Below, piece after piece: positions 1 through 8,040 of a stretch of DNA of 45,899 bases (position 1 is its first letter; each line of letters opens with the position of its first letter). Origin of the DNA: Saccharofermentans sp. GTDB lineage: Bacteria > Bacillota > Clostridia > Saccharofermentanales > Saccharofermentanaceae. The stretch lies in the NCBI GenBank assembly GCA_024688685.1, contig JAILDX010000011.1, forward strand, positions 1 to 45,899. The letters are read 5' to 3'. Both the position numbers and the translations under genes were made by a program. Below the pieces are notes generated by a model. The model was not told the origin of the DNA and searched no databases. It worked only from the letters and a program-made list of their open reading frames with translations.

Positions 1-422
1 TAGGCAAATCCTAATCCGCTGAACGGAAGAACTGCTGCAAATAACCAGCCGTATACTTTCTCGCCGGAATCCGGATCCTGCCAATAAGGGCGTACGCCCG
101 CCCAGTCTACTTCGATCTGCTCACCGGCTTTGTGCTGGATATTGTCCTTAAATCCTGTTTTCTTCAGGTGATCGTTGAAGTGTTTCTTGAACTGAGTCAA
201 CTGATAGGGCTTTAAGCCTGATAGTCTGCACCTGTCAGAATACTCTTCCCATAAGAGCTGAAGTGTCACGCCCGGTTTTGCCAGTTCCTTCTTTAGTTGT
301 TCGAAGTCGGGCATGTAGTATTCGCCTTCGGCTTTACGACCTGAAGCAGTTGGAAAGGCTTCATCGATTTGTGCATCCGTCAGTTTGGATAGATCCTCAA
401 ACCTAATAGTAAATACTCTTCT
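1..422 (-). pseudogene. istA: IS21-family transposase IstA, fragment running off the left edge
   Basis: The reverse strand is open from about 422 to base 1 and reads as the central part of an IS21-type IstA transposase. Family-typical stretches are visible: LLWEEYSDRC, PYQLTQFKKHF, and HKAGEQIEVDWAG, the segment containing the first catalytic Asp of the DDE integrase core, followed by GWLFAAVLPFSG. The N-terminal helix-turn-helix part is missing beyond about 422, where the sequence changes abruptly into an istB fragment on the opposite strand. The C-terminal half lies outside the window. In intact IS21 elements istA and istB are co-oriented, so this arrangement indicates a rearranged or decayed element. 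Family assignment is confident; the exact breakpoint is approximate. Confidence 0.8.
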
Positions 423-426
423 TAAG

Positions 427-1027
427 ATGAGCCGCCTTCCTCTTAAAGAACCTAAGACATTTCAGGGCTTTGATTTTGGGGTATATAAGGAGTAAGGACG
501 TCGACAAATTAAAGTCACTTTCTACGTTAGCAACACTGCATGCTAACAGAAACCTTGCTTTTATCGGACCTCAGGGTGTCGGTAAGACGCATCTGGCAAT
601 GGCGTATGGAAGAGAATGCTGCTTGCAGGGATATAAGACATATTTCCTTAAGGCAACTGAACTCAATCAGCGTTTCTCTGAAGCTATAAAGTATGGTCGT
701 GAAGGATCAGTGGTCAACGGTCTTGTAAAACCTTCCTGTCTGATTATCGATGAGATAGGCCGATGTGTATTTAACAAAGAGAACACCAGACTGTTCTTCG
801 ATATGGTCGACAGAAGGTATAGCAAAGAAGGACCAAACTCAATGGTCTTTACGAGCAATCTGATGCCGGATAAGTGGTGTGAATTCTTCAACGAGGATGA
901 ATCACTTAAATGTGCATTAGACAGGATCTTCGATGACGCAGTTGTCTACATGATCCAGGGAGAAAGCTATCGAAGCAAGAACCTTGAGACTTACTCTATA
1001 GCAACAACGGCAAACAGAAACAAATAA
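427..1027 (+). pseudogene. istB: IstB-like AAA+ ATPase of IS21, 5'-truncated and frameshifted
   Basis: This is the ATPase partner of an IS21 transposase. Walker A (GPQGVGKTH) and Walker B (LIIDEIG) are intact, followed by the conserved region ending MIQGESYR. The N-terminal DNA-binding part of IstB, roughly the first 70 residues, is absent. From an ATG at 427 the frame reads RLPLKEPKTFQGFDFG and hits TAA at 493; the homology continues in the next frame from about 494 (SKDVDKLKSLSTL), so a one-base insertion or two-base loss lies near 490-494. A TTG at 470 opens the second frame but cuts the conserved N-terminal part. The neighbouring istA fragment points the other way. The gene is probably not functional. 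Confidence 0.8.
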
Positions 1028-1032
1028 ACAAA

Positions 1033-1192
1033 AACAATTATCAGCTGATGTGTTGGCTATTTTTATCTGACTGAGATTGGTGTTTTTATTTCGGCGCGGA
1101 TGTGGTTAAATTAACCCGACGCTAACAAGGGAGTGATAAATATAGGGTATTAGCGCCCATTAAAAGAGCTAACACATCAACTGATAATTGTT
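1033..1192. repeat. 160-bp element with 26-bp inverted ends
   Basis: The left arm, 1033-1058, starts AACAATTATCAG; the reverse complement of 1167-1192 matches it at 24 of 26 positions. The 108 bases between the arms contain a smaller near-palindrome GGTTAAATTAACC. The element starts six bases after the istB fragment stops and ends about 50 bases before the next gene. It may be an insertion-sequence end pair, a MITE, or a long hairpin in the leader of the downstream gene. No target duplication was recognised. Confidence 0.6.
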
Positions 1193-1240
1193 ATATATTA
1201 TTCCCATCACGGCGCTTGGTGCGTAAAAAACGAGGTGTTT

Positions 1241-3541
1241 ATGAATAAGCTTGTATACCTTTTTGAGCTGGATTCAGTCCGCAAGACAGACCGGGAGATA
1301 TTGGAAGGTCAGAAAGCTCTCTACGAGGAGCTGGTGGGCAACGGCAATACAGTTGTTCTTACTTTCAACCAATTAGTGGATTCGAGAGCATTTTTCTGTT
1401 TGCTCGAAGATGAGGATTACGCAAAGAATCTGGTACATCTGTTTGAGATAGGCGCTATCCGAATATCACAGTTTGGTGATAACAGAACTATCTCCCAGTA
1501 CCTGATCAATTCGCTGTCTCAAGAGCGTGAGTTTATTTATTCGGGGTGGCCGCTCAAATCAACTCAGAAAAGACTGCTTGCGTTGATCAGACGAAGCCTG
1601 ACGTATTCGGACCTCACAGAGATATATGATCATATTAATAAGATCTATAGCGTAGAAGAAACTCTTGATCTGTTTGTTGAAGTAATAGATGGAATTGAGA
1701 AGAGACCGCAGCCGGAAGATTATTGTGTATGTATATTCATTCTTAGAAAACTGGCTCATTTGCTAAAGACGGTTTTGCAGTTGAGCTTTATGCACACGAT
1801 CTATATTGATCCAAAACCACAGCCAAATCCAGATGATCCTGAGTGTATGAAGATGAACTTGCCAAAGTTCCTGCATAATTCATTGTTGCTTAAGCCATCC
1901 TGTGAGAACAAACTTTGGAATGAGGCTGTTGATGTCATAAAGAACCTGGAGAGTGATGTTTTTTGTTTTGCTAACTCAACGGGTTCTATAGACAGGTCTG
2001 TTTATTATCATGCGATCAAGGAGCATTACGAACAGGCTCGAGATAGTGACGAGAGTGTTGAAAAGAAGCCCTATCAGTATGCAGAGGCAATCGTCGATCT
2101 GTGCTACAACTATCAACTGGAATACAGCATCTGTAATTCTTCAAAGCATTACAATATAAATGAGTTCAACAGAGCGAATGACCCGGAAAGCTGGATTTCT
2201 TTTAGCGAAGATTTTTTCTTGCGACTGAAACAGCTATGGGATGATACAGGTGACTTTAAAGCACGCTTCCTTCTTGACGAGACAAACGTGTTTCTGGAAT
2301 ACGGTAAAGAAAAAGAACGCACGAAGATAAGTAGACTCATGTCGGAGACGGTGAGAATACTGGATTATATGAACTTAAAAAAGGCTGCTGTATCAGTAGA
2401 TGAATGTGATCCTGTTTACAGATATGAGTACGAATTGCGAGCTCAAAGCAGAAATCATAAGAATAGGATAGAGTCGAATATAGGAAAGAGGTTGCTCCTA
2501 ACACTGCCAAGTATTGCCATAGCGTGTGGATTGGAATTTGCGATTCAGTATCTGCAGGGTGTTACCGAGATGTTCATCCCATGGAACTCATTTACGGAGA
2601 CGTTGATTTTCCTGGCGGTTACAGAGTTTATAACATGGGCAATATCAAAACTTATTCCCGGATTCCTTTCTTTATCTGAAGCCGTTGGTAATATAGGCAA
2701 ATTAATATGGGATTTGATTCTTGTTTCGCGTCACGAGTTGAAGTCATATGTTAATTCGTGCAAAGAGAATGTATCCGTGACCGAGTGTGGCAGTAGTGGA
2801 GCGCACATTGATTTTATTATGACTGAGCCGATCAAGAGATATGTTAAGCTTCAGGATGCACGCCATGGATTATTTGATAATCCTACAGAAATACTTAATA
2901 TCGAGTATATAGGAAGAAAAAGCGAGACCAGTCAAGATGCTATAAAGAAAATGCTGAGGTTGGAAGAACTATATGGCTATCATTTTGGTGTTATTTACTG
3001 TAGTGCATATAATACATGGGTTGTTGATCCGATAATCAATGATTCTGATGAAAGAGATGCCAGACCATATTATGCTTATGAGAGGGCAGTGCCTACAGGT
3101 AAAAATGGGACGATAGCGGTTACTGTTCACGATGACAACTTAGTTCTTCTTTCTCAGTTCAGACATGCTCCGCGCAAATTCCAGTATGCCTTCCCAAGAG
3201 GATACAATGAGAATAGGCTTTCGCCCTTGGCTAACCTTGCAAATGAACTGGATGGAGAGATTGGTGCAAAACCGGCAAGCGAACCGGTTTATCTTGGTAA
3301 GATCAATCCTGACAGTGGATTGACTTCCGGTAGTGCAGATGTGTATTTGGTTGAAGTTGACAAGGTTAATGTCACATATGATGAGGGTATTGTGAAGTCG
3401 ATTGAGATTACTGAACAGCAGTTTGAGGAGAAGATAGCAGCTAAGAGAAATAACGATGAGACTGATCTGTGCTTTGATGACGGATTTACACTTGCTGCGT
3501 ATGCGCTGTACAAGGAGTATAAAGGGCAATTGAAAGTGTAA
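1241..3541 (+). CDS. Membrane protein with degenerate C-terminal Nudix-like domain
   Basis: About 766 residues. The N-terminal ~130 residues (opening MNKLVYLFELDSVRKTD) form a soluble domain I do not recognise, followed by a helical region. Two hydrophobic segments at about residues 415-440 and 450-475 look like a membrane hairpin. The last ~180 residues resemble a Nudix fold: VLLSQFRHAPRKFQYAFPRG fits the strand before a Nudix box, but the box reads ANELDGEIG and lacks the canonical REUxEE core, so hydrolase activity is doubtful. ATG at 1241 was preferred to GTG at 1235 because GAGGTG lies just upstream. It precedes a HipA-like kinase by 50 bases and may act with it. Function unknown. Confidence 0.7.
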   Translation: MNKLVYLFELDSVRKTDREILEGQKALYEELVGNGNTVVLTFNQLVDSRAFFCLLEDEDYAKNLVHLFEIGAIRISQFGDNRTISQYLINSLSQEREFIYSGWPLKSTQKRLLALIRRSLTYSDLTEIYDHINKIYSVEETLDLFVEVIDGIEKRPQPEDYCVCIFILRKLAHLLKTVLQLSFMHTIYIDPKPQPNPDDPECMKMNLPKFLHNSLLLKPSCENKLWNEAVDVIKNLESDVFCFANSTGSIDRSVYYHAIKEHYEQARDSDESVEKKPYQYAEAIVDLCYNYQLEYSICNSSKHYNINEFNRANDPESWISFSEDFFLRLKQLWDDTGDFKARFLLDETNVFLEYGKEKERTKISRLMSETVRILDYMNLKKAAVSVDECDPVYRYEYELRAQSRNHKNRIESNIGKRLLLTLPSIAIACGLEFAIQYLQGVTEMFIPWNSFTETLIFLAVTEFITWAISKLIPGFLSLSEAVGNIGKLIWDLILVSRHELKSYVNSCKENVSVTECGSSGAHIDFIMTEPIKRYVKLQDARHGLFDNPTEILNIEYIGRKSETSQDAIKKMLRLEELYGYHFGVIYCSAYNTWVVDPIINDSDERDARPYYAYERAVPTGKNGTIAVTVHDDNLVLLSQFRHAPRKFQYAFPRGYNENRLSPLANLANELDGEIGAKPASEPVYLGKINPDSGLTSGSADVYLVEVDKVNVTYDEGIVKSIEITEQQFEEKIAAKRNNDETDLCFDDGFTLAAYALYKEYKGQLKV

Positions 3542-3576
3542 AGGAGTCCTTGTTCTGATGCTCCTGTCAGTATTTA

Positions 3577-3585
3577 TGCTATAAT
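3577..3585 (+). promoter_or_regulatory. Extended -10 box six bases before the kinase start
   Basis: TGCTATAAT at 3577-3585 is a consensus extended -10 (TGnTATAAT). Only six bases separate it from the ATG at 3592, so transcription should begin at or within a base or two of the start codon, giving a leaderless mRNA. No Shine-Dalgarno sequence is present in the gap. Confidence 0.6.
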
Positions 3586-3591
3586 CCGTTT

Positions 3592-4716
3592 ATGAACTAT
3601 TGCTTAAGACAGTACGATATCCCGCTGATTGAATTCTCTTCTGATGATGGCGCAGAGATGAATATTGTTGTGCTTAAGATTTACGAGGAGAACAGAGTTC
3701 TGATTCCTCTGGAGATCAAGGAAGTTTCATCCGAGTCGATTGAATCATGGTTAAGGCACAGGACCATACCTAAGAATCGTGCTTATTTCAGCAATGTTCT
3801 TAGTTCTACGGGGCTTAATTATAATCGTCAGATCAACATAATCAGATTCTCAAAAGGTTTGTCTTTAAATGATAGCTACTGGGTTACAGAAGAGGGGTTT
3901 GACGGAGATTATTCTGACTATAATCTTTATGAGAATAACTTTAGCAGAGTGCTGGGACTTATTGCTTTCACAGGATATGGCAGCAACAGTGGAAAGATAA
4001 TATCATCCAGTCCGGAGTTTACTACTAACGGAATGCTGCCGAAGTGCTGGAGAAGGATCAGTGGGGATGTTCTGCTGTATAAGGGTGGAACGGAAGGAGG
4101 CTATGAACCGTTCTCCGAGTACTATGCAAGCAAGATTGCTGAGACCATTGACGTTAATGCCATACCATATAGTATCAGCAAGTGGAAGGGACGTTTATGC
4201 TCAACTTGCAAGCTCTTTACAGATATTGATCATTCCTTTGTGCCGGTAGGACGACTGGTTACTTCGGGCGGAATGAAGGCAGTACGAGAGTTTTATACGG
4301 GTCTGGGAGAAGAATACCTTAACGCACTTAATGATATGATCGTTTTCGATGCATTGATATATAACACAGACAGGCATTTTGGCAATTTCGGGTTTATTGT
4401 TGATAATCATACAAATACGATCGTCAGTCCTGCACCGTTGTTTGACCATGGGAATGCTTTATTTAATTATGCAGGACGCGATGATCTTGCTGGGTTTGAC
4501 GCTCTTGCTAAGTACGCAGGCACGCTGGTTCCGTCAACATATGATGACTATCTGTCAGAAGCGGCATTATCGTTAACTCACGATATGAGACAGCGCCTGA
4601 GAAGACTTCTTGATTACAAGATTCCCAGACACAGCAGGTATAATCTGCCGAGTGACAGACTGCAGCTCATTGAGAAGATGATAAGGGTGAGGACGCAAAA
4701 GCTGTTGGATTGTTGA
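3592..4716 (+). CDS. HipA/CtkA-like protein kinase
   Basis: 374 residues. The C-terminal half has the signature of HipA-like kinases: a candidate ATP-binding Lys in LLYKGGTEG (about residue 165), the catalytic loop NTDRHFGNFGF (about residues 257-267) with Asp, Arg-His and Asn in place, and the metal-binding LFDHGNALF (about 283-291) in the position of the DFG Asp. The N-terminal ~110 residues resemble no HipB-binding region that I recognise, and no adjacent HTH antitoxin gene is seen, so a classical HipBA pair is unlikely. The upstream partner is a Nudix-like membrane protein. The -10 box six bases before ATG predicts a leaderless transcript. Substrate unknown. Confidence 0.75.
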   Translation: MNYCLRQYDIPLIEFSSDDGAEMNIVVLKIYEENRVLIPLEIKEVSSESIESWLRHRTIPKNRAYFSNVLSSTGLNYNRQINIIRFSKGLSLNDSYWVTEEGFDGDYSDYNLYENNFSRVLGLIAFTGYGSNSGKIISSSPEFTTNGMLPKCWRRISGDVLLYKGGTEGGYEPFSEYYASKIAETIDVNAIPYSISKWKGRLCSTCKLFTDIDHSFVPVGRLVTSGGMKAVREFYTGLGEEYLNALNDMIVFDALIYNTDRHFGNFGFIVDNHTNTIVSPAPLFDHGNALFNYAGRDDLAGFDALAKYAGTLVPSTYDDYLSEAALSLTHDMRQRLRRLLDYKIPRHSRYNLPSDRLQLIEKMIRVRTQKLLDC

Positions 4717-4822
4717 TCGGTGTTGAGCTATGTTCTCCATTCAGGTTCCGTCCGCGCAAAATTGCATGACTGACGTATTCTATGAGTGGCAAAGATAAAT
4801 CTCTAAATCATATTTTGGGAAT

Positions 4823-5993
4823 TTAAATTCCTAATTTGTTTAGCAGCTCCGTTCTTTCTTTTGAAGTGTTTATGTTGGCCTTTATCTGGGCGGCGTTGCG
4901 TCTTGATGCAATGCCCTGTCTTGCATAACGGAATATCTGATAGAACCAGCAGAAAGGCTTTAACCAGTGATGCTTTTTATATGCTTTCCAGTTGTATTCT
5001 CCGGCAAGTTGAAGCCTGTGGAATATGCCTCTGCGGCGCATGGCTGTTGTGACGGTCTCGATTTTGCCCCCGTCTCCTTTTTTTGCGGCCGAAGTTGCCG
5101 CTTGAGAAGATATAGTTTATCAGGTCGGTACAGAGTGAATCGTCTGCTTCGTAACACCATGTGATCGTCGATGGAAGACCTAAGTAGTGGATACACATTT
5201 TTGTTGCCACTATGGCAAGCGTGTACAGCTCTTTTTCTTTGATAACTGCCATAAATGAATTATTCCAGTAATCGTCGTTAAGTACTGTGTTTACGTACAT
5301 CATCCAGTCGATAACCTGACGCAAACCCATGCCTGATGCGACAAGATGACTGCGCATATGGTCTAGAAGGACAAGACCGTTAGGGAGTGATGGAAGCATC
5401 GGGAACTGATGACCGTCGATTTTTTCTGTAACAGGATGATCCAGTCCATCGATAAGATATTCTTCAATATCTATTCCATCATGGCTGAAATGGTGATGAA
5501 GCTCAAAGTTTATTCCTCCTTTAGCGAACATAGAATGTCGCGGGTTTTCCGATCTGTCGTGAACCATTATATAGCCGCTAGTTTTGAGCAATTCCTCCGC
5601 TTTATCGTACAGATCCTGAGGCACTAGCAAGTCAATATCTCCCATACTCCTTCTGGATGGGGAGGGGTAGTAGACTGCGGCGGCGGCGCCTTTCAGGATG
5701 ACGGCGGGGATATTGTTTCGAGAGAGGAGGTCCAGAAGTTCGTCCTGTGCGGCAAGGACGTGGTGGTATCTGACACGGAGTTTGTCGGAGTAGGATTCCC
5801 ACTTGTCTCTGAGATCCTGAGGGACGTCATCAGGGATGGCGGGGTAGGCCAGGCTTGCGACGGACTGGTTCTTCGCTTCAGTGAAAACAGCCGTCCAGTC
5901 GACGGGTTCCACGAGAGTTGTATAGTCCGGGAGTTCGGTTCCCCAGAGTGACTTCTTCAGTAAGTCGATGAGTACCTGGCATGTCTGATCCAT
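4823..5993 (-). pseudogene. PF14907-type nucleotidyltransferase, frameshifted at an A7 run
   Basis: The first ~300 codons match the uncharacterised nucleotidyltransferase family PF14907: ILKGAAAAVYYPSPSRRSMG leads into DIDLLV, with the paired Asp residues of a pol-beta-type active site, then ELHHHFS. After GNFGRKK the frame shifts at seven A residues (seven T at 5078-5084 on the plus strand) and would end at 4977 with a basic non-homologous tail. With six A the frame continues GDGGKIETVTTAMRRRG and runs to a stop at 4823, restoring a ~389-residue protein like the paralog at 24841-26040. It is the third gene of a minus-strand operon, nine bases after the XRE gene. The shift may be a mutation, a sequencing error or a slippage site. 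Confidence 0.75.
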
Positions 5994-6002
5994 GGGGGAA
6001 TT

Positions 6003-6647
6003 CTATCGTTTTTCTATAAGATCTTCAATACTGCATCCCAGTGCTTTTGATATGCGGTAGAGTGTCTCGGCGCTGGCCTTGTTTATGTCCTTGTTCCGCT
6101 GTTCGTACATCTGGATGGAGCGGAGTGATACGCCTGAGAGTTTGGCGAGTTCGGATTGTGAGCAGCCATATGTTGTTCGGAAACGCTTTAAGTTGGTTTC
6201 CGTAAAGTATTCTCTGATCTTCTCGTCTGCGATATCCTTAAACTTTGTTATATCAGCCTCGTGAAGTGTGAGATACATCTTTTTAAGGTCGTCAAAAGGG
6301 AGAACTTGAAAGATATCTGCAAAGCTTCTGGAAGAGTACCACTGATAATAACTGACCGCCCAGCCTATCCAATACTCAGGGGAGCGCCCGGTCTTATATC
6401 GTGGTTCTTGGTATAAATTATTGCCAGTTGTTTCGAGAACGATATCAAGAGCAATCTCGATACCGCTTTTCCCTGTGATTATTGATGCTTCACCATTCTC
6501 GATCCGTTTGCTGACTGAGCTGACAGTGAAGAGCTTTGTGAATTGATCGCCTGAGATACCACAGGTGTTAATGGCATAGTCGAAGGCATCTCCAAGGGCG
6601 GTCTGGACTCTGTTAAGATATGTTTCTTGGTATGCGTGGATCGTCAT
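6003..6647 (-). CDS. XRE-family regulator with N-terminal extension, probable antitoxin
   Basis: 214 residues. The last ~60 residues form a Cro/C1-type helix-turn-helix: LKRFRTTYGCSQSELAKLSG, then VSLRSIQMYEQ as recognition helix, ending in SKALGCSIEDLIEKR. The N-terminal ~75 residues (FDYAINTCGISGDQFTKLF, IITGKSGIEIALDI) recall DUF3791-type proteins that are commonly encoded beside DUF3990; this resemblance is a judgement by eye. The gene overlaps the end of the DUF3990 gene by 35 bases and precedes the nucleotidyltransferase by nine, so the three are surely cotranscribed. It may repress the operon at the palindrome inside the promoter and neutralise the DUF3990 protein. Confidence 0.75.
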   Translation of the reverse strand: MTIHAYQETYLNRVQTALGDAFDYAINTCGISGDQFTKLFTVSSVSKRIENGEASIITGKSGIEIALDIVLETTGNNLYQEPRYKTGRSPEYWIGWAVSYYQWYSSRSFADIFQVLPFDDLKKMYLTLHEADITKFKDIADEKIREYFTETNLKRFRTTYGCSQSELAKLSGVSLRSIQMYEQRNKDINKASAETLYRISKALGCSIEDLIEKR

Positions 6648-7302
6648 TGGTTATGCCTCCCCTCAGAATATCCTGAATAAATATGCCGTCGTCATCTTCC
6701 TCCGGGATGTCGAGATATGACTGATTGGCTTCGTCGTTTCTGGATTTGCGGAGGACATAGTATTTATCTTTCTCTGCGACCTCGTATCCTGTGTATGTGA
6801 TCTTTGAGAATGCATACTGAGATTTAAGAACGATCTGCTCACCAAGCTTTCCCAAACGCATGGCGCGTGACAACTGTTCCACGGTAATCGTATTGTTCAG
6901 AAATGCCTCGGCAAAGTCAAAATATGAGTCATCGGCCCTGTAACCTGTGATCAGGTCGTATGCATTTACATTTATTCCATAATTGTCGATCAGGTAATGC
7001 TTGGCCCTTCTCGCAATTGGTGTTCTGATATTGAAGAGGCGATGCTCCACAAGAACAGCAATCCAGTTGAGAATAGTGTATTCAGGACTGTTAAGATTCA
7101 GGATATTCATATATTCTGTATCAAGTGTGTACCGGTTCGCAAATCCGTCGGTTTGCGAGGAAACGGCCCATTCCTTGGCAAGGTCAATGATCTCGGTGCA
7201 ATAGAAGCCGAGTCCGAAGTCGTTATTCTTTTTCCCTTCACCGAAGACGGGAGAGGATACGATTTGTTTTGAACCGTGGTAGATGGTGATGGGGTTGTTC
7301 AT
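6613..7302 (-). CDS. DUF3990 protein, predicted ADP-ribosyltransferase-like toxin
   Basis: 229 residues. The start, ITIYHGSKQIVSSPVFGEGK followed by NDFGLGFYCTE and AKEWA, is the hallmark of DUF3990 (PF13151), a family placed in the ADP-ribosyltransferase fold, with YHGS supplying the NAD-binding strand and the FGxGFYxT segment following. The tail is acidic. It is first in the operon: RBS AGAGGTAAC lies seven bases before the ATG and a consensus promoter about 60 bases upstream. Placement before an XRE gene with which it overlaps fits a toxin-antitoxin arrangement with the toxin first. NAD-dependent activity and target are inference. Confidence 0.75.
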   Translation of the reverse strand: MNNPITIYHGSKQIVSSPVFGEGKKNNDFGLGFYCTEIIDLAKEWAVSSQTDGFANRYTLDTEYMNILNLNSPEYTILNWIAVLVEHRLFNIRTPIARRAKHYLIDNYGINVNAYDLITGYRADDSYFDFAEAFLNNTITVEQLSRAMRLGKLGEQIVLKSQYAFSKITYTGYEVAEKDKYYVLRKSRNDEANQSYLDIPEEDDDGIFIQDILRGGITNDDPRIPRNIS

Positions 7303-7362
7303 GTTTGTTACCTCTGAGCCGATTGGTTTGGGTTGTTTGGCCTTGTGGGTTTGGTTGACTAT

Positions 7363-7391
7363 AGTATATCACCAGAGTGATACAAAGTAAA
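7363..7391 (-). promoter_or_regulatory. Promoter of the DUF3990 operon with internal palindromic operator
   Basis: On the minus strand TTTACT (7386-7391) and TATACT (7363-7368) are separated by exactly 17 bases. The spacer and the edge of the -10 contain the inverted repeat TATCAC-CAGA-GTGATA at 7367-7382, a likely operator for the XRE protein encoded two genes along: binding there would block RNA polymerase. The transcript would have about 50 bases of leader. Confidence 0.7.
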
Positions 7392-7424
7392 CCGTGAGGT
7401 AACAATTGAAGAGAGAGTTCCTGA

Positions 7425-7799
7425 TTAGAATATGCCCATCTTCTTGAGCTGAACAAATGCCAGGATAGCGCCGAGAACAATGGAAGCGATGCCGTACAGA
7501 TATTCGGTTGCGGAGCCTTCCATGTCGACGAACTTGCGGTTGGACGGGTTAAAGATGATCCTGACATTCTCGCCGATCTCATATTTGAACTTGTCAGGCT
7601 TGGCAGGGACTCCGCCGGGGAGCGTAAGCTGCTCACCCTCATAAGTGAATTTGAATACGGGATACTGCGCATTATTTCCCTGCTCGTACCCGACGAGCTG
7701 TGCATCCAGATGAATGCCCTTCCTGCGGCTGAGCGCGCACTTGATGATCAGATAAAAACCGGCAAATATCAGGATTCCGCCAAAGATTACATACCACAT
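7425..7799 (-). CDS. DUF3592 membrane protein
   Basis: 124 residues with two membrane helices, one at residues 3-22 (YVIFGGILIFAGFYLII) and one near the C-terminus (LYGIASIVLGAILAFVQ). Between them lies a small beta-rich extracytoplasmic or cytoplasmic domain, QYPVFKFTYEGE to GENVRIIFNPSN, the pattern of DUF3592. RBS AGGAG is eight bases before the ATG. It appears to be a single-gene unit separate from the DUF3990 operon promoter to its left. Function of the family is not established. Confidence 0.75.
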   Translation of the reverse strand: MWYVIFGGILIFAGFYLIIKCALSRRKGIHLDAQLVGYEQGNNAQYPVFKFTYEGEQLTLPGGVPAKPDKFKYEIGENVRIIFNPSNRKFVDMEGSATEYLYGIASIVLGAILAFVQLKKMGIF

Positions 7800-7954
7800 A
7801 GATTAGCTCCTATTTGATTGTCTGTTTAGAGTATATGTAATTAGTGGGGAGAAAGCAATGTCGTAATAAATCCTTAATAGTTTGTTTCATTGATTGTTTT
7901 GGCTTAAAAATTAGAATCAGCTTAACAGCCTGAGATTGGCTAAAGTGAGCTGTT

Positions 7955-7986
7955 TTTGTCTCTCAGCTGGTCAACTTAGAGACAAA
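7955..7986. repeat. Inverted repeat TTTGTCTCT / AGAGACAAA
   Basis: Nine-base perfect arms at 7955-7963 and 7978-7986 flank a 14-base spacer in the 240-bp gap between the DUF3592 gene and the pyrophosphatase gene. A further half-site AGAGACA follows at 7989-7995. It could be a weak transcription terminator for the pyrophosphatase gene, which ends 55 bases to the right on the minus strand, or a binding site. Confidence 0.45.
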
Positions 7987-8040
7987 TTTAGAGACATTTG
8001 CCAGATGGCGTGATCAATGCGCGCACGCACCCCAACAACA

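Noticed and set aside
4806..4836. GGAATTTAAATTCC palindrome at the end of the minus-strand nucleotidyltransferase
   Set aside because: AT-rich 14-bp palindrome overlapping the stop codon; too weak for a terminator and no other copy seen.
7238..7705. 155-codon open frame on the minus strand
   Set aside because: It lies in another frame of the DUF3592 gene, the promoter and the DUF3990 start, has Ser/Arg-biased composition and no homology.
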